A stretch of 64,000 nucleotides of DNA from Panopea generosa (Eukaryota > Mollusca > Bivalvia > Adapedonta > Hiatellidae): assembly GCA_029582155.1 (NCBI GenBank), contig CM055903.1, positions 41,820,769-41,884,768 of the forward strand, read 5' to 3'. Shown here piece after piece: positions 25,401-40,400 of this stretch. A program made the translations under genes and the position numbers. Numbering within the stretch: the stretch's first letter is position 1; each line of letters begins with the position of its first letter. The notes under the pieces were generated by a model that saw only the letters and a program-made list of their open reading frames with translations, was not told where the DNA came from and searched no databases.

Positions 25401-28400
25401 TGGATAAGACGGTGCATAAGCACTTACAAAAAGGAAGGACAAAATATATTTTATTTGCGTTTGTTATGTTAACATACTGTATTTTAATTCCCACTTAGTA
25501 AAGTGGCCACGTTTTTTTAACCAATAACAACCTTCCCACTTACTACATCACTTTACAGAAACGCACTGGATAGGGTCTCTCTAAATACGTCAACACTGTA
25601 CATAAATTAGGGAAATCAGATTTTGAAAAATAATAAATTTTGTATTTTTTTACCTTTTTTACACATATTTAACGCTAAATTTCTTTACAAACACTGAGGA
25701 TATCACTATAAAAACTATTCACAAGGGAAGCAATTCAAAATCGTGCATGAAAAATGTTTTTAAATGGATTTTTATGCGTTTTGTTGTATTTTTAACTATA
25801 GCAACCCTACGAAATAGCCCTACAATGTAGACACTTGTTCTGGCGTGTTTCTTTGTATGATAAAGGAAACATGGCCAATTAAGATAAGAAATCCCCATCA
25901 AATTGCGATGTTTCATATCTATTTTCCACTTGATAATGTTTAAAAATGCTTATAATTTTTTTAAAACAATCTTAAAAATATCTTACAAAAAGTGCTGCTC
26001 TCTGCATGGAATGTGAAGATAAAATGTTATCTCCATGTAACACTTGTTGATATTGTTCTCATGTACATAAACGAACAAAGGGACACTGTTATATACACAC
26101 AAACAGACTTGAAAGTGACACTGCACACACCAAAACAACGTATATTAAGCCAGTGTTTACGGTACAGAACATATACAAGAAATGAATAGCATACGGAAAT
26201 AACGTAACTGAAGCATTTGGCATTATATAATGTGTATAAAAACTTGATGACAACCAATTAAAACATAGTAATGGACGCTCAATTTAGGTAACATCACATA
26301 TTGATAACATTTTAACAATAACTGTATGACCTCTCATGATTGTCAAGTCTTAAATATAGAACACTTTATTCAGCAAATTTTAGTTTTCCGTAATAATGTA
26401 GGACTTATATATTTTTAAAGTTATAGAATAACCCATAAAACGAATTTAAAATACAATGTATGTAAAATAAATCGACGATCAAAAACATAAAGAAACAAAG
26501 ATGCTCGGTTCATAACACAATTTATGAAAGAAAAAAACAAAAACAATAGTCGATAAAGAACATGACACATTAGTTATATGTCAATGTCTAATATGGTAAC
26601 AATGATGTGGTTTGAAAGTAAAAACTGTCATAATGATTATAAATTACAATTTATGATATTCGCGAGTGGTTAAATAGCAACTCGTCCCTTTTTTAAGTAT
26701 GGAGTATTACAAATAACTGTTTATCTTACAACAATTACAGGGAGATAATCACGATTGAAAACAACTTTTAATGCAGTAGTAAGTTGTCTACCATAACAGA
26801 TAACTAACAGACGACCTGTGATTTAGTAACATCGAGTTTATGTCCCTTTTGCCATATTTTACAATGAATCAAACGTTCAAACTAATAATCAATGAATGGA
26901 CATTTCCCCCCACCATTTCCAATATTTAAAGGCGTTCGGTTATGCACGTCATTGAGTTTTATTGGTGATGGACGAATATGACTATACCCGCTGGCAAACA
27001 TTTTCACATAAAATTTGCTGACCAAGTTTGGTTGGAGCCCATGACCTACACGGTGATAGGTTACAACATTGTGACAGCACCTTCGACCATTTGACCAAGG
27101 CCATTCCCCTTATCTACAATCGAAAGTTAGACAAATGTCCCAACCCTAAACATCTAGTTTGAATGATGCTGATATTCGTGATACATGTACGTGCCGAACA
27201 GGACATATTGTTATTTAAATAGCGTCTCCAATGTATTTAATAGTGTCACTTGGAACATGTGTACCAACTTTCAAAAAGGAAATAATCAGTATTGATTATA
27301 CATATGTACGTGGCTTAATCATAATTGATTTTCAACCTACTGGTATTATCAGCATATCTATACATTCTCATTGTATATTGCTTATTTATACATATAACTC
27401 ATTGGTTATATCATCCAAAATTGGTTGCTAATATGAGGAGTAGCAGATTAGACGTGTAACATGTGAGCGGACGAGTGGCTCTATATGCGTCTTCCCTCTC
27501 TACCTAGTTTAATTAAACCCCTTGTGTGTTGAATAGTATAGTTTACGTGTTGAATAGCATTTTTGTTGATAACGTATTTTATGTGTCATGAAGTATATCT
27601 AATGTGTTTGATAATGTCTTTCTTTTCACTGTAACAAAGATAGAGTCGCAAAGCAAGTGCTTTTCAACGCACTGTCTGACTTGGACAATATAAACAGTAA
27701 TTCCTTTCTTTTGTGGTCGACACTCTAGGTCTACAAGAAGGTGAGGTGGTCGCAAAAGCATTTTATATACTTAAATGGTCGTCTAAGTCTGAGGTATAAT
27801 AGTACATATTCATCAATTTTCAAAAGTAAGGGCAAGTCAAGAAATTCAAGAAGGCGTCCAATATATTGGCCGCCATTTTCTTCAGTAATTGCATAACACA
27901 TGTACGAAGCATAGTTAAACAACTCTAAATATAAAAATAAGACAGCTGACACATTCTAATGCATTTACTGACATAAGCGCAATGAACCTAATATCAGATA
28001 AAAAAGTAGATCAAATATGACCGAAAATACATACATGTATATATATACCACCGAACGCTAGTATTTCATTGTACTTTAAACATTAGATTCAAGCCGCCCC
28101 TCCCTTCTAGTCAATTAACATAAATATGGAGAACAAGACAGCGTTGTTATAGAATATAAAGCTGAGAGATAATACTTATAAAAACATAAAATGATACTAA
28201 AATGTCTTAAGAAGACTACTACCAATCATAGCATATAATGATTAAATTTATATTATATCTTCTGCGTGAGTATTTCCAATTAAAACAGTAACGGTTTATC
28301 ATACACTGTATTTAATAGGGTGTACCACATAATTGAATTTGCAGCCACATACTCAAGACTTCGGATTAAAACAAGGAATTACATGCTACTTAAATAAGCC

Positions 28401-31400
28401 AGAGTGCACATGTGTAATTTCAAGCTTTCCTACCGCCTTTCCTATGCATCTCACTGTATGGTCACCGAGTCAGATATGCTATAACACTTACATGTTCAAA
28501 GTTCCGATATTGCAAAACGGTTGTAGCAAACACGCTTTTCATCGTCAACATAATGCCTAACACACACACACACACACAGACTTGTGTATATGGCTGTTCA
28601 TTTAATGAGCAAACACGGTATTCCTGACATTGGTCATCACACGAGCATATAAAATCACTCAGCAATTCAGACGGGCTCACATTTTAAACAATCCTGTTTT
28701 TGTTTTCAATTTGATAACTAAAATCTGTTGAATCAGGTTAATTTAGAACAGTTGTTAGACATCCCCTCCTGATAAGTAGGTAATATGTACGTTTTAACAT
28801 TTAAAAAAACCCCAAAAAACCTATCAATTGTTGGAGGCAACTTTCTTGGTTATAATATGTTGTTCTCTAAAACCTTTGCTATTTCAATATTATAAAAGAT
28901 GTGCATTTTTGAGAGCCATAAAATAAGCCAACGAACTTGGTGCATACATTCCTGGCTGACATGGATATAAATTGAAGTTGAAGATTTGCAGAACTGTTCA
29001 TTAAGATGTTAAAGGTACCTTTCTTGCCTATTCTAAAGAAAGAGCAAATCATGTTACACCATGTCAGTGTATGCTAAGTTAAAAAATACACTGTAGTGTG
29101 CATGTGAAACGATACATAGGTTGCATTTTCGCGTTTCTCACGTGTTTCAGAATAAATGCTATGTTCGTAATATCAGTCAAAACGACATGTTCATTTTCAG
29201 TACAAATACTTTTTTCAAAAATGTATTACTTTTGTCTAAAACGTATTACTTTTGTCTAAAATGGATTACTTATGTTTAAAATGAAGCTATATCACATATC
29301 ACTGTATGTTTGTTTAGCAGTAGAAGGTTTCAGCCTTTGTATAATTGCTGAATAATTTCAAGTTTGTCCAAAAAGTCCCGATTTCTTGGTTGCAACCATT
29401 TTTTCTGTTATCACAAAATTAACTTAGTGCGACAGGAGCATTCTTAGAAGCAATCACACTTTCCAATGAAATCTTTTTGAAATAATTCATAGCTAACAAT
29501 CTTTACCACATGTCCTCAATATTAATCGGGATATCTTTTGATATGCGTTTTATTGTGGTACTGACACATATCATTGTCTTAATCTTATTTTAGCCACATA
29601 ATTAAAGAAGCTTGAACTTGAGTCTTCTTTGCCATGTTGTACTACTAGAAGCTCACGGACGAATTTTCTAACGTTATGTTTACATTCGTATGGCAGTTAA
29701 ACTATTTTCAACGGATGTTTCAAATCCAGTTGCGAAGTTTACTAATCTTGATGAGGGCTTGGTTGATAAGACTGAGTCAGTGCGTGTTTCATTAAATAGT
29801 ATATCCTCGTTGTAAGACTTCTTGTAGAATGTAGTTTCATTTGAAATCTGGTTTTCGGTACAAGTCACTGAGTACTTAACGAGCAAGTATATTATCTTGG
29901 TGTTTAATCCCCTCTTCCTGAAGATTTGAGGGCATTGTTCTCTGTGACTTAAAGAATATATCCAAACAAAAATAAACTTACCAGTAGTTAATTTTACAAC
30001 AAAAATGCCCTGATCTAAACTGTTGTTTACCTGTGTAGGACCAGGAAAAACATGTTCCTTGCATAAATTGTTCGGTGGGATGCAAACACGAATGGAAGCA
30101 TTGCTTTTGCATATTGATTAACATTCTACGCGGCATGTCGTGATGATGAAATAAACAATTTAAATAGAGCAGAGACTTCAGTCAGGTAATTATCCTTGGA
30201 TCGAAGCAGAAGGGAAGCATCTCTACATTCACACATAAAGTGTTCATGTAAGGGAATTATATCTGATTCTAACATGTGAGTTCTATGTGCATTTTCATCA
30301 GTTGAAAACATACATTTTTTAACAGTTTATTTCATTAGGCAAATCTACAAAAAAAAAAACATTCTTTGGATTTTGTTTAGTATAGTATAACTGAAATTGG
30401 CGCAGGTGCAAACATTCCTGTAGAACTTCGTCTACCATGTTTATGCCTCGCATTGCCCTATCAAAGTCTCTGTCTGACAGTATATCTCTGCTATACCTTC
30501 AGCAAAAACATCTGACTCAGACAGAAAATGTTTGAGTCCTGAATCCCCGTACAAAAAAATATTCCTACAAAGATTGAAATCATGAAATGCAGTCTTCTTC
30601 TACTTGCAAAATCCCTTCTAGTTCATGTTTACGACTCTAAACAAGTTCAAGGCCCTTTAGTTTCAGACAGCAGAAATACAAATCCAAAACTTTACTGGAA
30701 ACTTCTAAAACAGATTATTTAGGAAAACAAAGATACTGAAACAATACCGCCTTTAAAAAGAACCTCAGACGCTGGGGACAAAATCTACTTTTATAATGAC
30801 GAAGAAAATGCAAATTGTTTGAATAACTATTTCATTTCTATTTCAACAATCAGTAAAACTCGAAAACTTATAATACACTTTCTAATATTATTGTAACACA
30901 GTCTGAAATAGAAGATACGACTGACATCCTTGACCCAAACAAATTTATTGGGAATGATAAAATAAGTCACATAGTTTTGAAGTATACAAAATATAGTATT
31001 TCTAAACCTCTAGTTCTGTTATTTAATAGATCATTAATTAAATGTGAATTTCCAGATTTGTGGAAATACGCCCCAGTAATGCCACTTTTCAAAAAAGGTA
31101 AAACAAACCTGGCGTCTAATCATCGGCCATTTTCATTCTTAAGCCATATTGGCAAGTTTATAGAAAGAATTATGTACAAATATATATATAATTTTCTTGT
31201 TGATAATAACCTCAGTTATAAGTTACAATCTGGATTTCTAATATGACATTCCACGGTTTACCAACTTTGAGATATATATCATCAAATTTGTCAAGGCATC
31301 GATAATAAACAATTCACTTGTATGGTATTCTGTGATGTATCGAAAGCATTTGATCGCGTGTGGTTAAAAGGTCTCTTGTTTAAAATAAAGGAAAATGGTA

Positions 31401-34400
31401 TAAATGGTAGTCTTCTTAATTGGATCGGCAGTTATTTACACAAACGTGAAAAAGAGTATTTATAGGTAATAGTTTTTCAAAAATAAAGGAAACAACTGCC
31501 GGAGTTCCCCAAGGTTTTGTATTGGGTTCTTTATTCTTTTTAATTTACATTAGTGATATAGCTGAAAATGTGTTAAGTATTACACGAATATTTGCAGATG
31601 ATACATCTCTTACTTTTACATCTTCAAATTTAACAGATTTAGAAGGTATAATAAATAATGATCTGATCGTTATATCAAAGTGGGCAAAACAATGGTTAGT
31701 TAATTTTAATCCCCATAAGACTGAAGCTATACTTTTACTCTAAATAGAAATGTTTCAAATTCGAATTTACTGTTTGAAAGTGTTTTAGTTAATTTTGCAG
31801 AACATCATTAACATTTACGTGTTAATTTTTGTCATGATGGAAAATGGCATCTAACACATATATAATATTGTTTCATCAGCTTCAGAAATATTAGGCATGA
31901 CGTGAAAAATCAAATTTACTCTAAATCGGAAATCTCTAAACCAAATATATATATAATTTCTACGACCAGTTTTTGAATATGCATCAATTGTTTTTGATAA
32001 TTGTTCCCAATATGAAAACGATAAACTAGAAAAAATACAACACGAAGCAGCTAGAGTGGTTACTGGCTCGACGCGCTCGGTTTCTATAAGTAAGTTATAC
32101 ACTGAAATCGGATGGTTATCGCTATATGAATGAAAATAATAACAAAAATATATCATTGCATATAAACTAAAAACAAAAATTCTACCCGATTATTTATGTT
32201 CTCTTTTTCCAGAAACAGTAGGACTAAATACACCTTTCAACTAACGAAATTCTTCCGATTATGTTGTTTTTTAAAACAAGAACAGAACTATTTGCAAATT
32301 CGTTTATTCCGTCATGCGCATCTATTTGGAATACACTTTCCGAGTACATTGGTAACTCAGAGACTTTATCGGTTTTTAAAACACATATAACAAACATGTA
32401 TTTTAAAACGCAAATGGTACCATCATATCATCTAACTGGTAGTCGAATTTTATCAGCTTTCCACGCTCGTTTGGGAAACGGATGTAGTCACCTTAAGTTT
32501 GATACAGTTTTAAATTATTTAACTCTTGATGCAAGATGTGACAGATGTGGTAATGAAAAAGAAGACGCCGAGCACTACTTTATGCAATGCTCTATAATAG
32601 TATATACTGATGAACGACTTCGTTTTTTTCGTTCCACACGCCGTTTTCATCCCTTAAGTGCACGAGTGTTTTTATTTAGTAAGAGTACATATACCAGTGG
32701 CACAAATACATTTATATTTATAAGTACAACAATACACCAAAGACACGCAACGTTTTGTCAACAATTGACTCTCGGAATCAGATACCCACTTTTATGCAGC
32801 CCTTCAGTGCACCGAAACGATATTATGACAGCACTTAAAAACAGGTTATGTCTTTTCTCTCTTTTTTCTCACCTTATTTATTTATTTTTTCTTTTATTTA
32901 TCTCTTCATTTTTTTATTGTTGGTTTACATCCTATTGATTGTTATAATTGCCATCTTAATTCTAATATTATTTGTATACTGAAGACGGCCGTAATTAATG
33001 TTGCTAGAACTTGTGGCCGTACCCGTTTGCTATGTAAATTATGCAATAAAATATGTTTAAACCGAGGCCTTTCGTAAGATGTCCAATATCAAACATTATG
33101 GGGCAGATATTTTATTAATGACATTCATTTACTCTTTTATACGTTTGAGAGTCATTTATATTGTACTGCTATCATTAGATGGGACCATGATAATTGTATT
33201 GATAACTATTTTTTTATTTTTTCAATGGAAACAGTCATGTTCAATATGCAACTGAAATACTGTCCATGGTGGTAGTAACAATGTTTCTGCCCTACCATCA
33301 CAAAACACATCGAATCGTCCATGGCGACAGTAACAATGTCTCTGCCTTACCATCACAAAACACATCACATCGTCCAATGTTATACATGGGCATGTTTCGC
33401 AGCTTCGGGCTCAGTACACAGTAGTTATTCTGTAGAAACTGGAGGGGATAAGACTGACCTTGGTCTTGAACTCAGTTTCATGGTACTAGCATTTCCCGTA
33501 TGCTACTTTGTTAATATATGTAGATATGAACCTATCAACTATACTGATTTATTTTCTTTTATATTTATAGACATGGAATTATTAGATAATCGCCTGAATA
33601 CAAATAAACTGATAAAAACAGTAAAAAATAACATTTTAAGTACTGAAATGATTTTAGGTATTTTTCTTTTCCTTTTGACCTACAGTTTGAAGTTTTCTGT
33701 TTAAAGTTATGATATCAATATACAAAAACTAAGAGAAAACCTACACTTAACAAAAGCCTCATTATTTTTATTTCGGCTATTCATAATTATTATTCCCCTT
33801 TAATTGTTTATAGATTTTTCGGCACGCCCTTATATTTGTTAATTTATGACGGTGACCTGATAAACTTCAGACATGGACGAATATTTTGGTATATAACATG
33901 TTTTGTCCTTTTGTCGGTACCGTCTACTCATTGAAATATGCATATTCTCTGATCAAAGTCACCCTACTATTGACGTTGAGGCAAATACTCAACTTTTCGA
34001 TGCAACACACACAAAGTATACTGAACAGAACAGCTAACTAGTCACTTTTGTATTAGTAGCGTTATTAAAATGTGTTAGCTGTTCCGTTCAGTAAACATCT
34101 TTCACATATCGCTGAGAGTGTAATATCCGTCTTTTCCCCTCCACCCCTGTGTCGACCCAACATTAATTCTAGTTTACTTTCAAATTCATGATTATTTTAA
34201 AGAAACTATTACGTATGTATAGAACAGTAATAACCATTTTAGTACCCATACTTTTCACTATCTTTAATTCATTTTCACATATTTATGTATAAATCAGTTT
34301 GTGTACTATTTGCCATAAATATGTAATTTATAGTATGACTAGGCAAAGAATGGCATAAGCATTGTGCTTTCGTTCTTTTCTCTTCTCTATTGTTGTTCAC

Positions 34401-37400
34401 CAATGTTTTGTTAACACACTGTTGAAAGTAAAAGCGTTTTTTTGTGTTTATTATCGATTCTTTGGTGTTTCATTGTGTCTATAGCGTGTTTAAATGTGTG
34501 AATATTCTTTTAATTAGTGTCTCTAATGTGATTCAAAGCGTTTCCTGCGTGTTTTATAACGCCTTTAATGTATTTAGCACCTTTAATGTTTTTAATATTA
34601 AATTTTATACGTTTATTAGTGTTCTATTTACCTTTAACAGTGTCCCTAATGTGCTTCAAGTGTCTATAATGTGTTTAATAGCGTCTCTGATGAGCTTAAT
34701 AGTTTCTATTGTTTGTTTGATAGTATCTTTAATGCACTTTAAATATTTTCAGTTTAATAACGTCTCTTATGGACCTCTAATCAGTGTAAAAGCTTCTTTT
34801 ATATTTTTGAAAATCTTTCTTGTGTAGTTAATTCATTTACATGTAGGTGTTGTTTTACCGGTGGGGTATCATTCAATGATCCACAACAAACGTTAGCTGG
34901 TCAAGGACATAAACACATCTTAAAAAGTTTTTTGTATAATGTTCAAAGACTTGCAGAACACCCAATGGAATTACTCAATAAGCTTATTTCTCCGACTTCG
35001 AATTACAGTAGTGTTTAATAGTGTAGTGTGTCAGCTCAACTCCTACGTTAAATAGTGTCTCTTATATGTTTAAAAGTTTTGTGTGTGCTCAGTTGCATCC
35101 CTTGTGCTTAACTGTGTCTTTTGTGTGTTTAAAAGTGTCGTCATGCTCAAAAGAATGTCTTGTGTTTAATAGTGTCTTATGCGTTTAATGATGTTTCTTT
35201 TGTATTTAAAAGCATATACTAGTGTCCTCGGTGCTCAAGACCAACTCTTGTGTTCAATAGTGTATCTTGTGTTTAATAGTCTTAATTGTGCTTAAAAGCA
35301 TCTCTTACGTGTTTAATTGTATCTTTTGTGTAGTTAATAATATGCCTTTAGTGTGATTAACAATTCGCTTATGTGATTTGAACATGTTTTATTTATTAAA
35401 AAATGTATCTAATGTGTTCATTATTGTCAGTTGTGTGTTTAATAGCGTCCTTTTGTCTGGTTAAAGTGGCTTTTATTTTTGAGACTGTTTGTTGGTGTAC
35501 CATGTATATTTAAAATGTTTGTTTAATAGTGTTTCGTGTTTTTATTTAATAGTCTAGCTTGTGTTTAATAGTGTATAATTATGTGTTTAATAGTGTTTCT
35601 CTGGTTTAATAGTGTCTCATGTGTATAAAATGCATCCTGTGTTTAATCGTCTCTTGTGTATTTTACAGGGTGTTTTGTTTGATTTACTGTGTATTGTGAC
35701 TTTAATAGCATCTCTTTTGTTTGTTAAATAGTGTCTGTTATTTGTGTTAAATAGTACTGTATCTTTGCATAGTGTCTCCAGTTCAGAAGTGTATCTTATT
35801 TGTGTTAAATAGTACCGTGTCTCTGCAAATTGTCTCAAGTTTTGAAGTGTATCTTATTTGTGTTCAATAGTACCGTATCTCTGCATAGTGTCTCCTGTTT
35901 AAAAGTGTATATTATTTGTGTTAAAAAGCACCGTATCTCTACATAGTGTCTCCATTTTAAAAGTGTATCTCATTTGTGTTAAATAGTACCGTATCTCTGC
36001 ATAGCGTTTCCAGTTCAGAAGTGTATCTTATGTGTTAAATAGTACCGTATCTCTGCATAGTGTCTCCAGTTCAGAAGTGTCTCTTATGTGTTCAATAATA
36101 CCGTATCTCTGCATAGTGTCTCCAGTTTAGAAGTGTATCTTATTTGTGTTCAATAGTACCATATCTCTTCATAGTGTCTCCAGTTTAAAAGTGTCTCTTA
36201 TGTGTTTATTAGTACCAGCTCTTTCCATAGTGTCTCCAGTTTAAAAGTTATCTTATTTGTGTTAAGTAGTACCGTATATTTTCGTAGTGTCTCCAGTTTA
36301 AAAGTGTATCTTATTTGTGTTAAATAGTACCGTATCTTTTCAAAGTGTCTCCAGCTTAAAAGTGCATCTTATGTGTTCAATAGTACCGTATCTTTTCATA
36401 GTGTCTTTAGTTTAAAAGTGTCTCTTATGTGTTAAATAGTACCGTATCTTTTCATAGTGTCTCCAGTTTAAAAGTGTCTCTTATGTGTTAAATAGTACCG
36501 TATCTCTTCGTAGTGTCTCCAGTTTAAAAGTGTATCTTATGTGTTCAAAAGTACCGTATCTCTTCGTAGTGTCTCCAGTTTAAAAGTGTATCTTATGTGT
36601 TCAAAAGTACCGTATCTCTTCGTAGTGTCTTCAGTTTAAAAGTGTATCTTATGTGTTCAATAATACCATATCTCTTTGTAGTGTCTCCAGTTTAAAAGTG
36701 TATCTTATGTGTTTAATAGTACCGTATCTCTTCATAGTGTCTCCAGTTTAAAAGTGTATCTTATTTGTGTAAAATAGTACCGTATCTCTTCACAGTGTCT
36801 CCAGTTTAAAAGTGTATCTTATTTGTTCAATAGTACCGTATCTTTTCATAGTGTCTCTAGTTTAAAAGTGTCTCTTATGTGTTCAATAGTACGGTATCTT
36901 TTCATAGTGTCTCCAGTTTAAAAGTGTATATTATTTGTGTTAAATAGTACCGTATCTCTTCACAGTGACTGTTTGTTGGTGTACCATGTATATTTAAAAT
37001 GTTTGTTTAATAGTGTTTCGTGTTTTTATTTAATAGTCTAGCTTGTGTTTAATAGTGTATAATCATGTGTTTAATAGCGTTTCTCTGGTTTAATAGTGTC
37101 TCATGTGTATAAAATGCATCCTGTGTTTAATCGTCTCTTGTGTATTTTACAGGGTGTTTTGTTTGATTTACTGTGTATTGTGACTTTAATAGCATCTCTT
37201 TTGTTTGTTAAATAGTGTCTATTATTTGTGTTAAATAGTACTGTATCTTTGCATAGTGTCTCCAGTTCAGAAGTGTATCTTATTTGTGTTAAATAGTACC
37301 GTATCTCTGCAAATTGTCTCAAGTTTAGAAGTGTATCTTATTTGTGTTCAATAGTACCATATCTCTGCATAGTGTCTCCAATTTAAAAGTGTATATTATT

Positions 37401-40400
37401 TCTGTTAAATAGTACGGTATCTCTGCATAGTGTCTCCAGTTTAAAAGTGTATCTTATTTGTGTTAAAAAGTACCGTATCTCTACATAGTGTCTCCATTTT
37501 AAAAGTGTATCTTATTTGTGTTAAATAGTACCGTTTCTCTCAATAGTGTCTCCAGCTTAAAAGGGTATCTTATTTGTGTTAAATAGTTCCGTATCTCGTC
37601 ATAGTGTCTCCAGTTTAAAAGTGTATCTTATTTGTGTTCAATAGTACCGTATCTCTTCACAGTGTCTCCAGTTTAAAAGTGTATCTTATGTGTTCAATAG
37701 TACCGTATCTCTTCGTAGTGTCTCCAGTTTAAAAGTGTATCTTATGTGTTGAATAGTACCGTATCTCTTCGTAGTGTCTCCAGTTTAAAAGTGTATCTTA
37801 TGTCTTCAATAGTACCGTATCTCTTCGTAGTGTCTCCAGTTTAAAAGTGTATCTTATGTGTTTAATAGTACCATATCTCTTCATAGTGTCTCCAGTTTAA
37901 AAGTGTATCTTATTTGTGTTAAATAGCACAGTATCTCTTCACAGTGTCTCCAGTTTAAAAGTGTATCTTATGTGTTCAATAGAACTGTATCTTTTCAAAG
38001 TGTCTCCAGTTTAAAAGTGTATTTTATGTGTTCAAAAGTACCATATCTCTTCATAGTGTCTCCAGTTTAAAAGTGTCTCTTATGTGTTCAATAGAACTGT
38101 ATCTTTTCAAAGTGTCTCCAGTTTAAAAGTGTATTTTATGTGTTCAATAGTACCGTATCTTTTCAAAGTGTCTCCAGTTTAAAAGCGTATCTTATGTGTT
38201 CAATAGTACCGTATCTTTTCATAGTGTCTCTAGTTTAAAAATGTATCTGATGCGTTCAATAGAAACATTATTTGGACTCGTGATTTATCACTTAGAATTG
38301 TATACAAGACGGCAAGTACAATACTAAGTTCAGTCATTATGCCTGTAGAAATCGACTTGCAATAACTAATTTAATCAATAGTTGTATTCCGTTACGAAAA
38401 AAAAAATCGTAGTTATTTGCCAATAGTGTGTCACAAATGACGTATTTCACCAGTGACTTCCAATTCCAAATTAACATGAGTAATGGAAAACATTTGAATA
38501 AACTATTTATTACATTTTGTAAATCAAAACTGACTCTTTCCAACGCTCAAATGCATAACTTAGAAGTAAATAGTTTTAATTTTAACAGTTTCAATTTTTG
38601 GTTAAAAGGGAAAAAGTTTAAATTTCATTCATACTGAATTTGCCAAACACTAGTTTTAAAAGACCAACTTTTCCATTCCCTTGCAATGCTGTTTAAGACA
38701 AGCGTACATGTATGTGAAGATGTGCACATACCTTTGCTCCAGTGTGATTCTTAAAAAGACAATAGGGAGCCTGTGCAATAGAGTGAGATACAAGTCCTTC
38801 ACGGAACTCCTGGGCCACACGATTCTGGTAAACTTTTGCTCTTACACGATCACTGTTTCTCTGCAATAAAAACAGTTTAAAATCATCTTATGAATCGTTG
38901 TAAGAATGAGGGAATGTGGGGAGGAATGTTACCTTTTCCGACACATTCAGATTTGAGGAGGCCTATCAATGAATTTGAGAAAAACTACTCTCCCTCGATA
39001 AGTAAATGGAAGTCATTCCCACAGAAAGAATGCATTCATACTCAATTTGGCAGTGAGAGAGAAGTAAACTTAAAACGGCACCTTAAGAAAGCCTTTCATA
39101 TAAAAACATCGTTTAATATGAACATTTAAAGAAAATGTGTATACAATGTACTTTTAATATAAAATCTAAAAAGATAGCTGGCCAACTTTCTCAAATAAAG
39201 TTGTTGGAGAAAGCGGGACTCGAACCACTATGAATGTACTAGTATATCCTTACCAAATCTGCCAATTGGAAGGTTCCATGCAGACCTTCTTCAATATTCA
39301 GGTGATTCAGGTCTACTATACACTGTCCTTGGGAGTCATTACTTGACGAATTGTCATGGTCTATCACGTGGAAGATGATGTATCTACTCATGAAAAGTAA
39401 AATATACATACTAGATATAGAGCATGATGTAATTATTCACTCACAAAAAAGGGGAAGATTTGGATGGAAGGTCATATCATGTCGATTGTAAGAACAGAAC
39501 TAATCTATATGAAAACACATGATGGAAGGTCATATCATGTCGATTGTAAGAACAAAACTTATCTATATGAAGACACATGATTGAAGGTTATATCATGGAG
39601 ATTCTAAGTACAGAACTCAACTATATCAAGACCACATGATGGAAGGTCATACCAAGGAGATTCTAAGTACAGAACTGAACTATATAAAGACCACATGATG
39701 GAAGGCAATATCATGGAGATTCTAAGTACAGAACTAACCTAATATATAAAGACCACATAAAGGAAGGTCATAACATGGAGAATTTAAGTACAGAACTAAT
39801 CTATATAAAGACCACATGATTGAAGGAATTTCATATCATGAAGATTGTAAGAACAGAACTGATCTATATAAAGACCACATGATGGAAGGCCATATCATGG
39901 AGATTCTAAGTACAGAACTAATCTATATAAAGACCACATGATGGAAGGTCATAACATGGAAATTCTTAGTTCAGAACTCATCTATATAAAGACCACATGA
40001 TGAAAGGCCATATCATGGAGATTCTAAGCACAGAACTAAGCTATACAAAGACCAGAGTCATGATGGAAGGTAATATCAGGGAGATTCTAAGTACATAACT
40101 GATATAAATGAAGACCATATGATGGAAGGTCATATCATGGAGATTCTAAGTACAGAACGGATCTATATAAAGACCAGAGTCGTGATAAAAGGTAATATCA
40201 TGGAGATTCTAAGTACAGAACCAATCTATATAAAGACCAGAGTCATGATGGAAGGTAATATCATGGAAATTCTTAGTACAGAACTAATCTATAAAAAGAC
40301 CACATAATGGAAGGTCATATCATGGAAATTTCAGTACAGAACTGATCTATGTAAAGACCAGAGTCATGCTGGAAGGTCATAGCATGGAGATTCTAAGTAC

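Larger units (their letters stand above)
22448..30639. other. Left part of intron H-I, no recognised exon
   Basis: AT-rich intron with one SINE (23.8 kb), a short TCTG microsatellite (22,791-22,806), a CA run at 28,561-28,578, and a small cluster of GTGTTGAATAGTATAG-like phrases (27.52-27.64 kb) that recalls the 34.4-kb minisatellite. No convincing exon was seen, but one could be missed. Confidence 0.5.

Noticed and set aside
28462-28680. Cysteine-rich minus-strand frame
   Set aside because: Part of it is a translated CA microsatellite (VCVCVCV). The rest is too short to support.
33321-33704. 127-codon plus-strand open frame
   Set aside because: It starts inside a 55-bp tandem duplication and ends in AT-rich hydrophobic sequence. 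No splice or family support.
34444-34827. 127-codon hydrophobic plus-strand frame
   Set aside because: It overlaps the loose TGTGTTTAATAGTGTC repeat. The Val/Phe/Ile-rich peptide follows from that repeat.
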